A stretch of DNA of 64,000 nt from Siphonodentalium dalli (taxonomy: Eukaryota > Mollusca > Scaphopoda > Gadilida > Siphonodentaliidae). The translations under genes and the position numbers were made by a program. The notes under the pieces were generated by a model, which made no database searches, was not told the DNA's origin, and saw only the letters and a list, made by a program, of their open reading frames with translations. Shown here piece after piece: positions 1-10,240 of this stretch. The stretch covers positions 133,317,282 through 133,381,281 of the forward strand of contig CP136062.1 of NCBI GenBank assembly GCA_032622095.1, written 5' to 3'. Numbering within the stretch: the first letter of the stretch is position 1; each line of letters starts with the position of its first letter.

Positions 1-109
1 TGGTTGTGGGTGTCTCGTTCGCCTCACTTCTCAAAATAGAATCTTTGGGTCTAAAAATTGTTTGAGGGTAAAATTGTTCGAGGATAAAATTGGTTGTACT
101 AAAATATTC

Positions 110-285
110 CAAATTATCAAAAACCCAAAAAAAAAATTTCCAAACTTCCAAATTATCAAAACCCCAAAATTTCAAAACTTCAAATATTTCTAATCTTCCA
201 AAAATTTCAAATCTTCCAAAAATTTCAAATCTTCCAAAAATTTCAAAAATTTCAAATATTTCAAAAATTTCAAAACCCCCAAAAT
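110..285. repeat. 17-bp AT-rich minisatellite in the arm
   Basis: Degenerate tandem copies of a unit close to ATTTCAAATCTTCCAAA. The mirror copy is at about 8213-8385. The short reading frame across it (75 aa of repeating lysine, isoleucine, serine and asparagine) is a by-product of the repeat and not a gene. Confidence 0.75.
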
Positions 286-369
286 GTCGAATGTTTATTA
301 AAATTATTTGCGTGTAATATCTTTCGTTATTTTTTTTTGTTCAAATATTTTTCATGAAATTATTAATCG

Positions 370-830
370 ATGTTTAGAAATAGCTTTATTGGACATTGTG
401 ACCATCGGTATGAATGCATACATTCCAGTGTTTTATCGGACGCAGTTCATATAATTGTCATACCTGAAAATAGACACCATTACTTTTACATAAATAATAA
501 AGAGCGTTTATTCTTTACACTCTCTCTATCCCAGATGAAGTTATTGAGTATATGACAGGTGTGTATTATCGTGAATTATTGGAAGTATTGAGATGTACTA
601 TGTTGAATCACTAACGGTCGAAAATGGTAATGTGAAATTACAACCCTCCAGAATGAATTGTCATATTCGATGGAACATATTATGTACACGTAATCACACA
701 CGCGACATTGGTGGTAACAATGTGTCTTTCACACCTTTGCTTTACCAAATGAATTCTATTATTTCCCCGGTCACAGTTATATGCCATTCAGAAAACATAT
801 CGATTTAATGTCTGAACAAACGGGTTAGTA
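370..830 (+). pseudogene. Possible decayed Polinton penton-like gene in the left arm (tentative)
   Basis: No long frame exists, but short stretches in different frames resemble the order of pieces in Polinton minor capsid (penton) proteins: an EIALLDIV stretch near 376, a PDEVIEYMTGVYYRELLEVL stretch at about 530-592, and a YMPFRKHIDL stretch near 778-807. All are broken by stops and frame changes. The mirror copy is at about 7668-8128. The resemblance is from memory of the family pattern and is weak. If right, the palindrome arms derive from a Polinton-like element that had at least penton and ATPase genes. Otherwise this is unassigned arm sequence with chance frames of 61-75 aa. Confidence 0.2.
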
Positions 831-1068
831 TCAATTAAGGTTGATAAACTGTGTCATTCACACGATAATTAGTTATCCAAAACATGCATACATATTACGT
901 CAGGTCGTGAGACACTCAATTATAGAAATTGCTTCGGTGTCATTGTTATAACAACATTACGTAATAACCACTTATCATTCCATTCACACTTACGCTCATT
1001 TTGTATACCAAAAATTTCAATATAATGAAGATGACGAAAAGTTACCTATAATTCTGCTGTGGTTAAGC

Positions 1069-1069
1069 C

Positions 1070-1108
<39 letters not shown>

Positions 1109-1174
1109 GTCACCAAGCGACATAACATCCTGCTTTGATGATCCAATGGCCAATGTCCATGAAGATTTTATTTC
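1069..1174 (+). pseudogene. Fragment of the ATPase gene (polyQ plus start of the ATPase domain)
   Basis: A CAA tract is followed by about 65 bases nearly identical to the ATPase gene just downstream of its polyglutamine tract (compare 4770-4838, residues SDITSCFDDPMANVHEDF). It reads on the plus strand, opposite to the full gene copy in the same arm. It is bounded on the left by TGCTGTGGTTAAGC and on the right by a junction to CGATGCAAGTCATATTTCC. It cannot encode a protein by itself. It looks like a captured or mis-repaired piece of the gene placed next to the MITE-like module. Confidence 0.8.
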
Positions 1175-1422
1175 CGATGCAAGTCATATTTCCGACTAAC
1201 TCCTGAAAAGTTACCTATAATTCTGCTGTGGTTAAGCAGTCCATTATTTAGGGCATACCTGTATGTAGGCCTACCAGTGGATGAATAGTCTGCCGGAGAA
1301 GTACTGTGTAGACAGGTCTTGTCGGTAAGAGTGTCAGACGAGAAGTGAAGGCTCGGCTATTAAAACATAGTAATGCGATAGCGAACATCAAACGAGTCTG
1401 CGCACGCATATCTGTCAAAGGA

Positions 1423-1554
1423 TACAATGGCAGTCATTGGTCAATTTATCCCCGGTGTCAGCTCAGTACAATGGCAGTCATTGGTCAATTTATCCCCGGT
1501 GTCAGCTCAGTACAATAGCAGTCATTGGTCAATTTATCCCCGGTGTCAGCTCAG
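1423..1554. repeat. Three tandem 44-bp units
   Basis: The unit begins TACAATGGCAGTCATTGG and ends GGTGTCAGCTCAG. Starts are at 1423, 1467 and 1511. The third unit has one substitution (TAGCAG). The mirror array at about 6938-7069 has the same three units and the same substitution, so the array predates the inverted duplication. Confidence 0.9.
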
Positions 1555-1595
1555 TACACAATCGGCACGAAGCCGGAGGTCATAATTACTCTTAC

Positions 1596-2100
1596 GAATG
1601 AAGAGCGTTGAACATATACGAAATTATTACACGAATGAACTGAAATTTATATTTCACATCTTACCAACAACAGATACAGACATAGTCATAGTGTTATACT
1701 ATCTTACATGTACCCATGCTATGACATCATTCGAAGGGGCAATACACTCAAGGAGTTAAAGTGACACGAAACAAGGGACGTGATGTAATATTGGTGTATG
1801 AATCTTAAAGGAACACAAGACACTCTAAAGGGACACTCATTATGAAGGAATGTTAACAATACAAGCGCACGAATGAAGAGCGTTGAACATATACGAAATT
1901 ACTACACGAATGAACTGAAATTTATATTTCACATCTTACCAACAACAGATACAGACATAGTCATAGTGTTATATTATCTTACATGTACCCAAGCTATGAC
2001 ATACTTAAAGGGGGATAATGCACACACGGTGTGTGGAATGTTAAAGTGACACGAGGTAAGGGACGTTATGTAATATTGGTGTGTGAATATTAAAGGAGCA
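1596..2100. repeat. Two direct repeats of about 273 bp beside the ATPase 3' end
   Basis: Both copies start at CGAATGAAGAGCGTTGAACA (about 1596 and 1869) and run through TATGACAT and TAATATTGGTGT. The mirror pair lies at about 6386-6895, immediately downstream of the right ATPase gene. No reading frame is seen. The pair lies in the 3' flank of the gene. Confidence 0.8.
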
Positions 2101-2181
2101 TTCTCGCTATACAAACCCCCCTCCCCACTTATAGATATATAACGAAGACGAGAATAACATGTTGATGAAGTTTATTGAAAT

Positions 2182-3720
2182 TTAATCATTGTCTGAATCT
2201 TCGACCGTTAGATTTACTTCTAAGAGTTTCTTGAATTTTCTCATCGCTTCATCTGCAGCCCATTCATTATTATATCCGCGTTTGGTCAGTTTGACCATTT
2301 TCTTCATGATCGTGTTATGTATGGGTGATGTTTTCAATCGATACTGGTATTCTATTAATCGTCTATAACTTTTGAGAAACAGAACAAACTCTGTGTCGAT
2401 GGTATCCTCTTTTCCCGACATGCTCTCATCTCCCGAAATGCTCTCTTCTTCTTTCACATCATTGGTGACGCGTTTCATCATACTTTTGAATGTGTCCATC
2501 TCGTTGACACATCGCGCAGCTTTCTTAAGACCGAATACCGTTCTACTACCGACGACATTACCATCTTTTGAATCTGATAGCGTTCCCCGTTCATCTTCAT
2601 CTGTATCTTCTCCGAAGAGAGTTGTTTTTGTCTCGGACATAGCTCCGTGTTCATCCGGGTCCTCAGTTAATTTTCGTTTTAACTTATTTTCTTGACACCA
2701 GTTTTTTACGTGTCTCTGAACATCATAATGATCTGCGAACAAAAGCCCGCATTCATTACAAGGGTACGACATGTCTTCTCGAATGTTTTGACGGTTCTTC
2801 TTATTAATTTCATCGAGCTCACCAGGTGGCCGTATGTCGTTAGTATAGTCATTATGTTGACCCTGGGCACAATATAATTATATGTTATGCCCTTCTGTTG
2901 ACCAGGGAGTTCTCTGTCATCGTATTTCATCGCATTCTGTTGACCCTGGGTCTCAGTGTCTTTTGTATGTTTTTTCATCCCATTATGTTCATCTGGGTGT
3001 TCTCTGTCTTTTTGGAGATTATATTTCATGCCATTCCATTCACCCCTATGTTGGTTCGTGTCCTCTTTTAGTACATTCTGTCGCAGACGTAATGTGTCCG
3101 GTGTTGCGGCTTTTAAATCCACCAGTAGGTAACCGTACGGTTCACTCGTCGCTTCCGAAAACTCTCGAACCATACGCTGAGGACATTCAGGATACATCTG
3201 TCTTGATAATGTTGAAATTAATCCCTTGTCGATTGGGTTATTGAACAATACCAAATATTGACAATTTCGTCGTTGCGTTGGATCTTTGTTGTAGTAGAAA
3301 TTCTGGTTCAAACTTATCAAAGATAAGTTCAAATGGTGACTTCCTTCGGAATGCAAATCATTAACTCTCTGGTCTTTTGATGAAGTTTGCATCAAGTCAT
3401 CGAGTATAACTAGATTTTTATACCGGGGGTTGATAAGCGAATCCAAGTTTGCTGGTATTCCTCGTATAAAGTTGACCTGAGGGGTGACGGTATACTTTAA
3501 TTCGTCATATAGGGGCTGCCAATATTTATAAAACCATATTATTCTGTCAGGTGCGGGTGATATTTTTGAGGCAGACTTTTGTAGTAAGGTTTTCACGAAG
3601 TATGTCTTACCACAAGATGTCGGTCCACTTACACATGCCGTGAATGGATGCTTGAAAATAAAATCTTCATGGACATTGGCCATTGGATCATCAAAGCAGG
3701 ATGTTATGTCGCTTGGTGGC

Positions 3721-3789
<69 letters not shown>

Positions 3790-3801
3790 GGCTGATGATA
3801 C

Positions 3802-3832
<31 letters not shown>

Positions 3833-3920
3833 CTGAAGGCGTGTGTTTAACTTTGATATGACGCTTCAAACTATCTTGCCAAGCATAGACACTTAAGCAC
3901 TCTTCACATTGATACTTCAT
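2182..3920 (-). pseudogene. Packaging ATPase with zinc fingers and polyQ, left copy, frameshifted
   Basis: This is the left-arm copy of the gene at 4580-6310. The first frame (3920 down to about 2870) holds an N-terminal C2H2 finger, a long polyglutamine tract and the whole FtsK/HerA-like ATPase domain with Walker A (GPTSCGKT) and Walker B (VILDD). One base is missing near 2861-2868 compared with the right copy. The frame changes there, and the second zinc finger and acidic C-terminal domain continue in another frame (2772-2182). The polyQ tract is also a little longer than in the right copy. An AATAAA signal lies on the minus strand at 2171-2176. The ATPase domain is intact, so a shorter product is conceivable, but the natural protein is broken. 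Confidence 0.9.
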
Positions 3921-4084
3921 TTAACTAGTTCAGGCTGTCGTTCACAACGTCTCTTAGTGTTGTTTGTACTGGATACAAATTTATCACATTAGCTACAATA
4001 CAACCTACCTATCCAAATGTCAATGCAATTATGAGTGATTTCAATATGAACACTGGTGACTGACATGATGACTGACATGATGAT

Positions 4085-4400
4085 ACAGTTATGCACTAAA
4101 TAATGGACTGCTTAACCACAGCAGAATTATAGGTAACTTTTCAGGAGTTAGTCGGAAATATGGCTTGTTGCCATTCATCGGAAAGCTCTCGCCGCCGGCG
4201 GATGTTGTTGGCGGCGGCATTGCGGTATTTTACTGCGGCGGCGGCGCCGCCGCCGCCGCCGCCGGCGCCGCCGCCGCCAACAACATCCGCCTGCGGCGAG
4301 AGCTTTCCGATGAATGGCAACAAGCCATATTTCCGACTAACTCCTGAAAAGTTACCTATAATTCTGCTGTGGTTAAGCAGTCCATTATTTAGTGCATAAC
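4085..4400. repeat. Palindrome centre: GC-rich hairpin inside a MITE-like module
   Basis: The two arms meet at an unpaired spacer of about 50 bases (4219-4269), rich in GCC/GGC with its own small GGC-GCC dyad. Around it lies a hairpin of about 310 bp that begins ACAGTTATGC and ends GCATAACTGT. It contains the module TTAACCACAGCAGAATTATA and its inverse. The same module recurs in both arms (about 1036-1067, 1204-1252, 7235-7290, 7430-7463) and in a separate hairpin array at 36117-36600. It is therefore a dispersed palindromic repeat and not unique to this locus. Confidence 0.7.
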
Positions 4401-4579
4401 TGTATCATCATGTCAGTCACCAGGTTACACATATCTATATAATAGAGTGTTCATATTGAAATCACTCATAATTGCATTGACATTTGGATAGGTAGGTTGT
4501 ATTGTAGCTAATGTGATAAATTTGTATCCAGTACAAACAACACTAAGAGACGTTGTGAACGACAGCCTGAACTAGTTAA

Positions 4580-4707
4580 ATGAAGTATCAATGTGAAGAG
4601 TGCTTAAGTGTCTATGCTTGGCAAGATAGTTTGAAGCGTCATATCAAAGTTAAACACACGCCTTCAGAACAACAACAACAACAACAACAACAACAGTATC
4701 ATCAGCC

Positions 4708-4770
<63 letters not shown>

Positions 4771-6310
4771 GCCACCAAGCGACATAACATCCTGCTTTGA
4801 TGATCCAATGGCCAATGTCCATGAAGATTTTATTTTCAAGCATCCATTCACGGCATGTGTAAGAGGACCGACATCTTGTGGTAAGACATACTTCGTGAAA
4901 ACCTTACTACAAAAGTCTGCCTCAAAAATATCACCCGCACCTGACAGAATAATATGGTTTTATAAATATTGGCAGCCCCTATATGACGAATTAAAGTATA
5001 CCGTCACCCCTCAGGTCAACTTTATACGAGGAATACCAGCAAACTTGGATTCGCTTATCAACCCCCGGTATAAAAATCTAGTTATACTCGATGACTTGAT
5101 GCAAACTTCATCAAAAGACCAGAGAGTTAATGATTTGCATTCCGAAGGAAGTCACCATTTGAACTTATCTTTGATAAGTTTGAACCAGAATTTCTACTAC
5201 AACAAAGATCCAACGCAACGACGAAATTGTCAATATTTGGTATTGTTCAATAACCCAATCGACAAGGGATTAATTTCAACATTATCAAGACAGATGTATC
5301 CTGAATGTCCTCAGCGTATGGTTCGAGAGTTTTCGGAAGCGACGAGTGAACCGTACGGTTACCTACTGGTGGATTTAAAAGCCGCAACACCGGACACATT
5401 ACGTCTGCGACAGAATGTACTAAAAGAGGACACGAACCAACATAGGGGTGAATGGAATGGCATGAAATATAATCTCCAAAAAGACAGAGAACACCCAGAT
5501 GAACAGAATGGGATGAAAAAACATACAAAAGACACTGAGACCCAGGGTCAACAGAATGCGATGAAATACGATGACAGAGAACTCCCTGGTCAACAGAAGG
5601 GCATAACATATAATTACATTGTGCCCCAGTGTCAACATAATGACTATACTAACGACATACGGCCACCTGGTGAGCTCGATGAAATTAATAAGAAGAACCG
5701 TCAAAACATTCGAGAAGACATGTCGTACCCTTGTAATGAATGCGGGCTTTTGTTCGCAGATCATTATGATGTTCAGAGACACGTAAAAAACTGGTGTCAA
5801 GAAAATAAGTTAAAACGAAAATTAACTGAGGACCCGGATGAACACGGAGCTATGTCCGAGACAAAAACAACTCTCTTCGGAGAAGATACAGATGAAGATG
5901 AACGGGGAACGCTATCAGATTCAAAAGATGGTAATGTCGTCGGTAGTAGAACGGTATTCGGTCTTAAGAAAGCTGCGCGATGTGTCAACGAGATGGACAC
6001 ATTCAAAAGTATGATGAAACGCGTCACCAATGATGTGAAAGAAGAAGAGAGCATTTCGGGAGATGAGAGCATGTCGGGAAAAGAGGATACCATCGACACA
6101 GAGTTTGTTCTGTTTCTCAAAAGTTATAGACGATTAATAGAATACCAGTATCGATTGAAAACATCACCCATACATAACACGATCATGAAGAAAATGGTCA
6201 AACTGACCAAACGCGGATATAATAATGAATGGGCTGCAGATGAAGCGATGAGAAAATTCAAGAAACTCTTAGAAGTAAATCTAACGGTCGAAGATTCAGA
6301 CAATGATTAA
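4580..6310 (+). CDS. A32/FtsK-HerA-type DNA-packaging ATPase with zinc fingers and polyQ, 576 aa
   Basis: Residues 1-26 form a C2H2 finger (CEECL.. with H21 and H26). Residues 31-64 are two glutamine runs separated by YHQP. From about residue 85 comes a P-loop ATPase domain that begins FKHPFTACV, with Walker A GPTSCGKT at about 96-103, Walker B VILDDLM near 175, and the later motif SEPYGYLLVDL. This pattern is that of the genome-packaging ATPases of Polintons and adintoviruses. Unlike the usual 200-250 aa Polinton ATPase, it continues with a second zinc finger (CNECGLLF, near 385-406), an acidic stretch and a helical basic C-terminal domain. The start ATG follows an in-frame stop (TAA). AATAAA lies at 6316-6321. 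No integrase, polymerase or capsid gene with an open frame accompanies it in the palindrome. The packaging role is inferred from the family. The finger architecture suggests DNA binding or domestication. Confidence 0.85.
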
Positions 6311-6315
6311 ATTTC

Positions 6316-6321
6316 AATAAA
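6316..6321 (+). promoter_or_regulatory. Polyadenylation signal of the right ATPase gene
   Basis: AATAAA starts 6 bases after the stop codon, followed by a T-rich stretch and TATATATCTATA. The mirrored signal for the left copy is at 2171-2176 on the minus strand. The very short distance from the stop is typical of compact virus-like genes. Confidence 0.55.
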
Positions 6322-7319
6322 CTTCATCAACATGTTATTCTCGTCTTCGTTATATATCTATAAGTGGGGAGGGGGGTTTGTATAGCGAGAATGCTCCTTT
6401 AATATTCACACACCAATATTACATAACGTCCCTTACCTCGTGTCACTTTAACATTCCACACACCGTGTGTGCATTATCACCCTTTAAGTATGTCATAGCT
6501 TGGGTACATGTAAGATAATATAACACTATGACTATGTCTGTATCTGTTGTTGGTAAGATGTGAAATATAAATTTCAGTTCATTCGTGTAGTAATTTCGTA
6601 TATGTTCAACGCTCTTCATTCGTGCGCTTGTATTGTTAACATTCCTTCATAATGAGTGTCCCTTTAGAGTGTCTTGTGTTCCTTTAAGATTCATACACCA
6701 ATATTACATCACGTCCCTTGTTTCGTGTCACTTTAACTCCTTGAGTGCATTGCCCCTTCGAATGATGTCATAGCATGGGTACATGTAAGATAGTATAACA
6801 CTATGACTATGTCTGTATCTGTTGTTGGTAAGATGTGAAATATAAATTTCAGTTCATTCGTGTAATAATTTCGTATATGTTCAACGCTCTTCATTCGTAA
6901 GAGTAATTATGACCTCCGGCTTCGTGCCGATTGTGTACTGAGCTGACACCGGGGATAAATTGACCAATGACTGCTATTGTACTGAGCTGACACCGGGGAT
7001 AAATTGACCAATGACTGCCATTGTACTGAGCTGACACCGGGGATAAATTGACCAATGACTGCCATTGTATCCTTTGACAGATATGCGTGCGCAGACTCGT
7101 TTGATGTTCGCTATCGCATTACTATGTTTTAATAGCCGAGCCTTCACTTCTCGTCTGACTCTCTTACCGACAAGACCTGTCTACACAGTACTTCTCCGGC
7201 AGACTATTCATCCACTGGTAGGCCTACATACAGGTATGCCCTAAATAATGGACTGCTTAACCACAGCAGAATTATAGGTAACTTTTCAGGAGTTAGTCGG
7301 AAATATGACTTGCATCGGA

Positions 7320-7430
7320 AATAAAATCTTCATGGATATTGGCCATTGGATCATCAAAGCAGGATGTTATGTCGCTTGGTGACTGTTGTTGTTGTTGTTG
7401 CTGTTGTTGTTGTTGTTGTTGTTGTTGTGG
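7320..7430 (-). pseudogene. Mirror copy of the ATPase gene fragment
   Basis: Inverted partner of the fragment at 1069-1174, with the same boundaries. The CAA/TTG tract differs slightly in length and contains one CTG interruption, so the two arms are not being kept identical at this repeat. One base (GATATT against GACATT) also differs from the parent gene. Confidence 0.8.
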
Positions 7431-8498
7431 CTTAACCACAGCAGAATTATAGGTAACTTTTCGTCATCTTCATTATATTGAAATTTTTGGTATACAAAAT
7501 GAGCGTAAGTGTGAATGGAATGATAAGTGGTTATTACGTAATGTTGTTATAACAATGACACCGAAGCAATTTCTATAATTGAGTGTCTCACGACCTGACG
7601 TAATATGTATGCATGTTTTGGATAACTAATTATCGTGTGAATGACACAGTTTATCAACCTTAATTGATACTAACCCGTTTGTTCAGACATTAAATCGATA
7701 TGTTTTCTGAATGGCATATAACTGTGACCGGGGAAATAATAGAATTCATTTGGTAAAGCAAAGGTGTGAAAGACACATTGTTACCACCAATGTCGCGTGT
7801 GTGATTACGTGTACATAATATGTTCCATCGAATATGACAATTCATTCTGGAGGGTTGTAATTTCACATTACCATTTTCGACCGTTAGTGATTCAACATAG
7901 TACATCTCAATACTTCCAATAATTCACGATAATACACACCTGTCATATACTCAATAACTTCATCTGGGATAGAGAGAGTGTAAAGAATAAACGCTCTTTA
8001 TTATTTATGTAAAAGTAATGGTGTCTATTTTCAGGTATGACAATTATATGAACTGCGTCCGATAAAACACTGGAATGTATGCATTCATACCGATGGTCAC
8101 AATGTCCAATACAGCTATTTCTAAACATCGATTAATAATTTCATGAAAAATATTTGAACAAAAACAAATAACGAAAGATATTACACGCAAATAATTTTAA
8201 TAAACATTCGACATTTTGGGGGTTTTGAAATTTTTGAAATATTTGAAATTTTTGAAATTTTTGGAAGATTTGAAATTTTTGGAAGATTTGAAATTTTTGG
8301 AAGATTAGAAATATTTGAAGTTTTGAAATTTTGGGGTTTTGATAATTTGGAAGTTTGGAATTTTTTTTTTTGGGTTTTTGATAATTTGGAATATTTTAGT
8401 ACAACCAATTTTATCCTCGAACAATTTTACCCTCAAACAATTTTTAGACCCAAAGATTCTATTTTGAGAAGTGAGGCGAACGAGACACCCACAACCAA

Positions 8499-9215
8499 TT
8501 TTAGACCCAAAGATTCTATTTTTAGATGTGACGCTAAGGAGCCCCCTATTCTTCTTATCGGTGCTATCGGGGTCGATTCGGGACAATTCTGGACTCGCTC
8601 CCGACAGTTTTGAAATGTTCAAAACTATCGGGAACCAAGCCGAATCGCTCCCGATTTGTAAATCGTCGGGAGAAATTCGGGAGCAATTCGGCACCTATTC
8701 GGGAGTAGTCGGCAGTATTCGGCAATATTCGGGTGGATATTCTGGAGTAGTCGGCAGTATTCGGTAGGTTATTCCCGAATTCGCCATGTATGGCTGCTTT
8801 TATACTGAGATCCGGTGTATCTGCAAATTCGGCATCGATTCGGGACGTTCGGCAGCAATTGAATACCAATTCGGTATCTATTCGGCATCAATTCGGTACC
8901 AGTTCGGCATTGATTCGGGGTATTCGGCAACAATTCGGTGTAAGTCGGTAGTTAATCTGGGCAATTTGGCAGCCACTCGCACGAAAGTTCGGGATAATTC
9001 TTGATCATTCGGGAAGATATTCGGAAGCATTCTGGAATACTCGGCAACGTTCGGGACGATTAAATTTTGTCATAATTCGGCATCAGTTCGGCGGCTTTTT
9101 GGAATAAAACTCGTCCAGAATTCTCTCGAATGCTGCCGATTTGGTCTGGTCCCGAATTTGTGCCGAATATACTAATTCGGGACAGAAAATCGGGAATAAC
9201 TCTAAAATCAAGTGG
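8499..9215. repeat. Degenerate ATTCGG-rich array
   Basis: From about 8560 to 9200 the sequence is built of short variants of ATTCGGCA, ATTCGGGA and TTCGGTA with no fixed long period. Frames of 72-101 aa crossing it are repeat artefacts. A second copy of the motif around ACCCAAAGATTC from the palindrome end lies at 8499-8525. No gene is seen. Confidence 0.7.
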
Positions 9216-9220
9216 TAATT

Positions 9221-10240
9221 TTAACGGAATTTTGACTGAGTTCTGGGCCAGATAGTATTCCCGATAATGAAAAATAATAGATTTCTAAAATCTATATCTA
9301 ACAAATCTGAGCTTTGATGGGTGACTTCCTCGACTCGAATCAAATATTTTTGACCCCCGAAGCCATTGAAATAGTAATTGAGAGGAGTTTTATCGGGTTG
9401 AGTACCTTTAAGAATATGCTTCATAAATTTTCGATGAACTTTTCCCAAAATATCATTGTTACCGAAACCCCAAATCTCGCAACCATATAATAATATTGGC
9501 ATAACATGCAGGTCGAACAAATCAAGTTGGTTTTTGATCGAGAGACAGTGCTTTCGCGATTTTCCAATAACTGAGTACATTGCTTTGGTAGCTTTTTCTG
9601 CCAGGGCCTTTTTTGCCGTCGTGAATGATCCAGATTTGCAAAATATTATTCCAAGGTAATTAAATTTATTTACTGTTTCGATTCTTCTACCTTTGAACAG
9701 AAATTTTGTCTTTTTTGGGAGACTGGTCTTCGATAGGTTGACAATTTTTGTTTTCTCGATATTCACTGTTAATTTCCATTTATTGCAATATTTTTCAAAG
9801 AGATCCAATTGTTGTAAAACTTTTGGGGTTTCCGCCATGATTGTCGTATCATCGCGGCGTAAATAATCATGACTATTTTTACATAACAGTTGAGTCGATT
9901 CTCTATTTCTAGGTCTATTGTTTTTAAGCCCACTATGTCGTTATTGTTATCGAGTAAATATTATTGCAAATCGTTTAAATACAGTGTGAATAATAGGGGG
10001 ATATGTTGCTCCTTGCCTAACACCAGCATGACAGGGGACGTAAATGGATATGTGTCCCTCTGCTTGAACACAGGATTTTAAATGAGTATACATGTTGGCA
10101 ATAACCGTGAATATTTTCCCATTGATCCCATATTTCAAAATTTTCATCCAAAGTCCTTGCCTCCACACCATGTCGAATGCCTTTTGGAAGTCAATGAACG
10201 CGCATAATAAATGTTGTCGATAGTCGAATAATTCGATGAA
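9221..10240 (-). pseudogene. LINE (non-LTR retrotransposon) reverse transcriptase, 5'-truncated and broken
   Basis: On the minus strand the frames give, in order, RT motif A (FIDFQKAFDMV, about 10170-10205), a stretch typical of non-LTR elements (LKYGINGKIF.. then GVRQG, 9960-10140), the remains of the catalytic motif as RRDDT instead of YADDT (about 9850-9870), and the thumb and connection (9838-9221, 205 aa) with KLTVNIEKTKIV, FNYLGIIF and MPILLYGCEIWG. At least two frame changes separate the parts. The 5' half including the endonuclease is absent. The order and motifs match LINE elements of the Jockey/CR1/RTE-like group, but I cannot place it in a clade. It is a dead copy. Confidence 0.85.

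Larger units (their letters stand above)
1..4218. repeat. Left arm of an 8.5-kb palindrome
   Basis: The reverse complement of this arm is found at 4270-8497. Base 1 pairs with base 8497 and 4201-4218 pairs with 4270-4287, so the arms differ by only about 10 bases of net indel over 4.2 kb. The arm holds an ATPase gene copy, an antiparallel ATPase fragment, three blocks of tandem repeats and fragments of a hairpin element. Differences seen by eye are single-base changes, repeat-length changes in CAA/TTG tracts and one frameshift. The arm runs off the left window edge, so its true end is not visible. Confidence 0.95.
4270..8497. repeat. Right arm of an 8.5-kb palindrome
   Basis: Inverted copy of 1-4218. 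It carries the open ATPase copy (4580-6310) with its AATAAA signal. The right arm continues past 8497 into a second copy of the motif around ACCCAAAGATTC, which suggests that the partner sequence continues to the left of this window. Very low divergence between arms implies recent duplication or ongoing gene conversion. Confidence 0.95.

Noticed and set aside
3648-3836. Poly-leucine frame opposite the polyQ tract
   Set aside because: It is the antisense reading of the CAA/TTG repeat of the ATPase gene.
4141-4399. Overlapping glycine/alanine/proline-rich frames at the palindrome centre
   Set aside because: They are produced by the GCC/GGC hairpin in all frames and lack any other support.
8305-9004. 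Frames of 70-130 aa in the ATTCGG region
   Set aside because: Low-complexity repeat translations on both strands, with no domain pattern.
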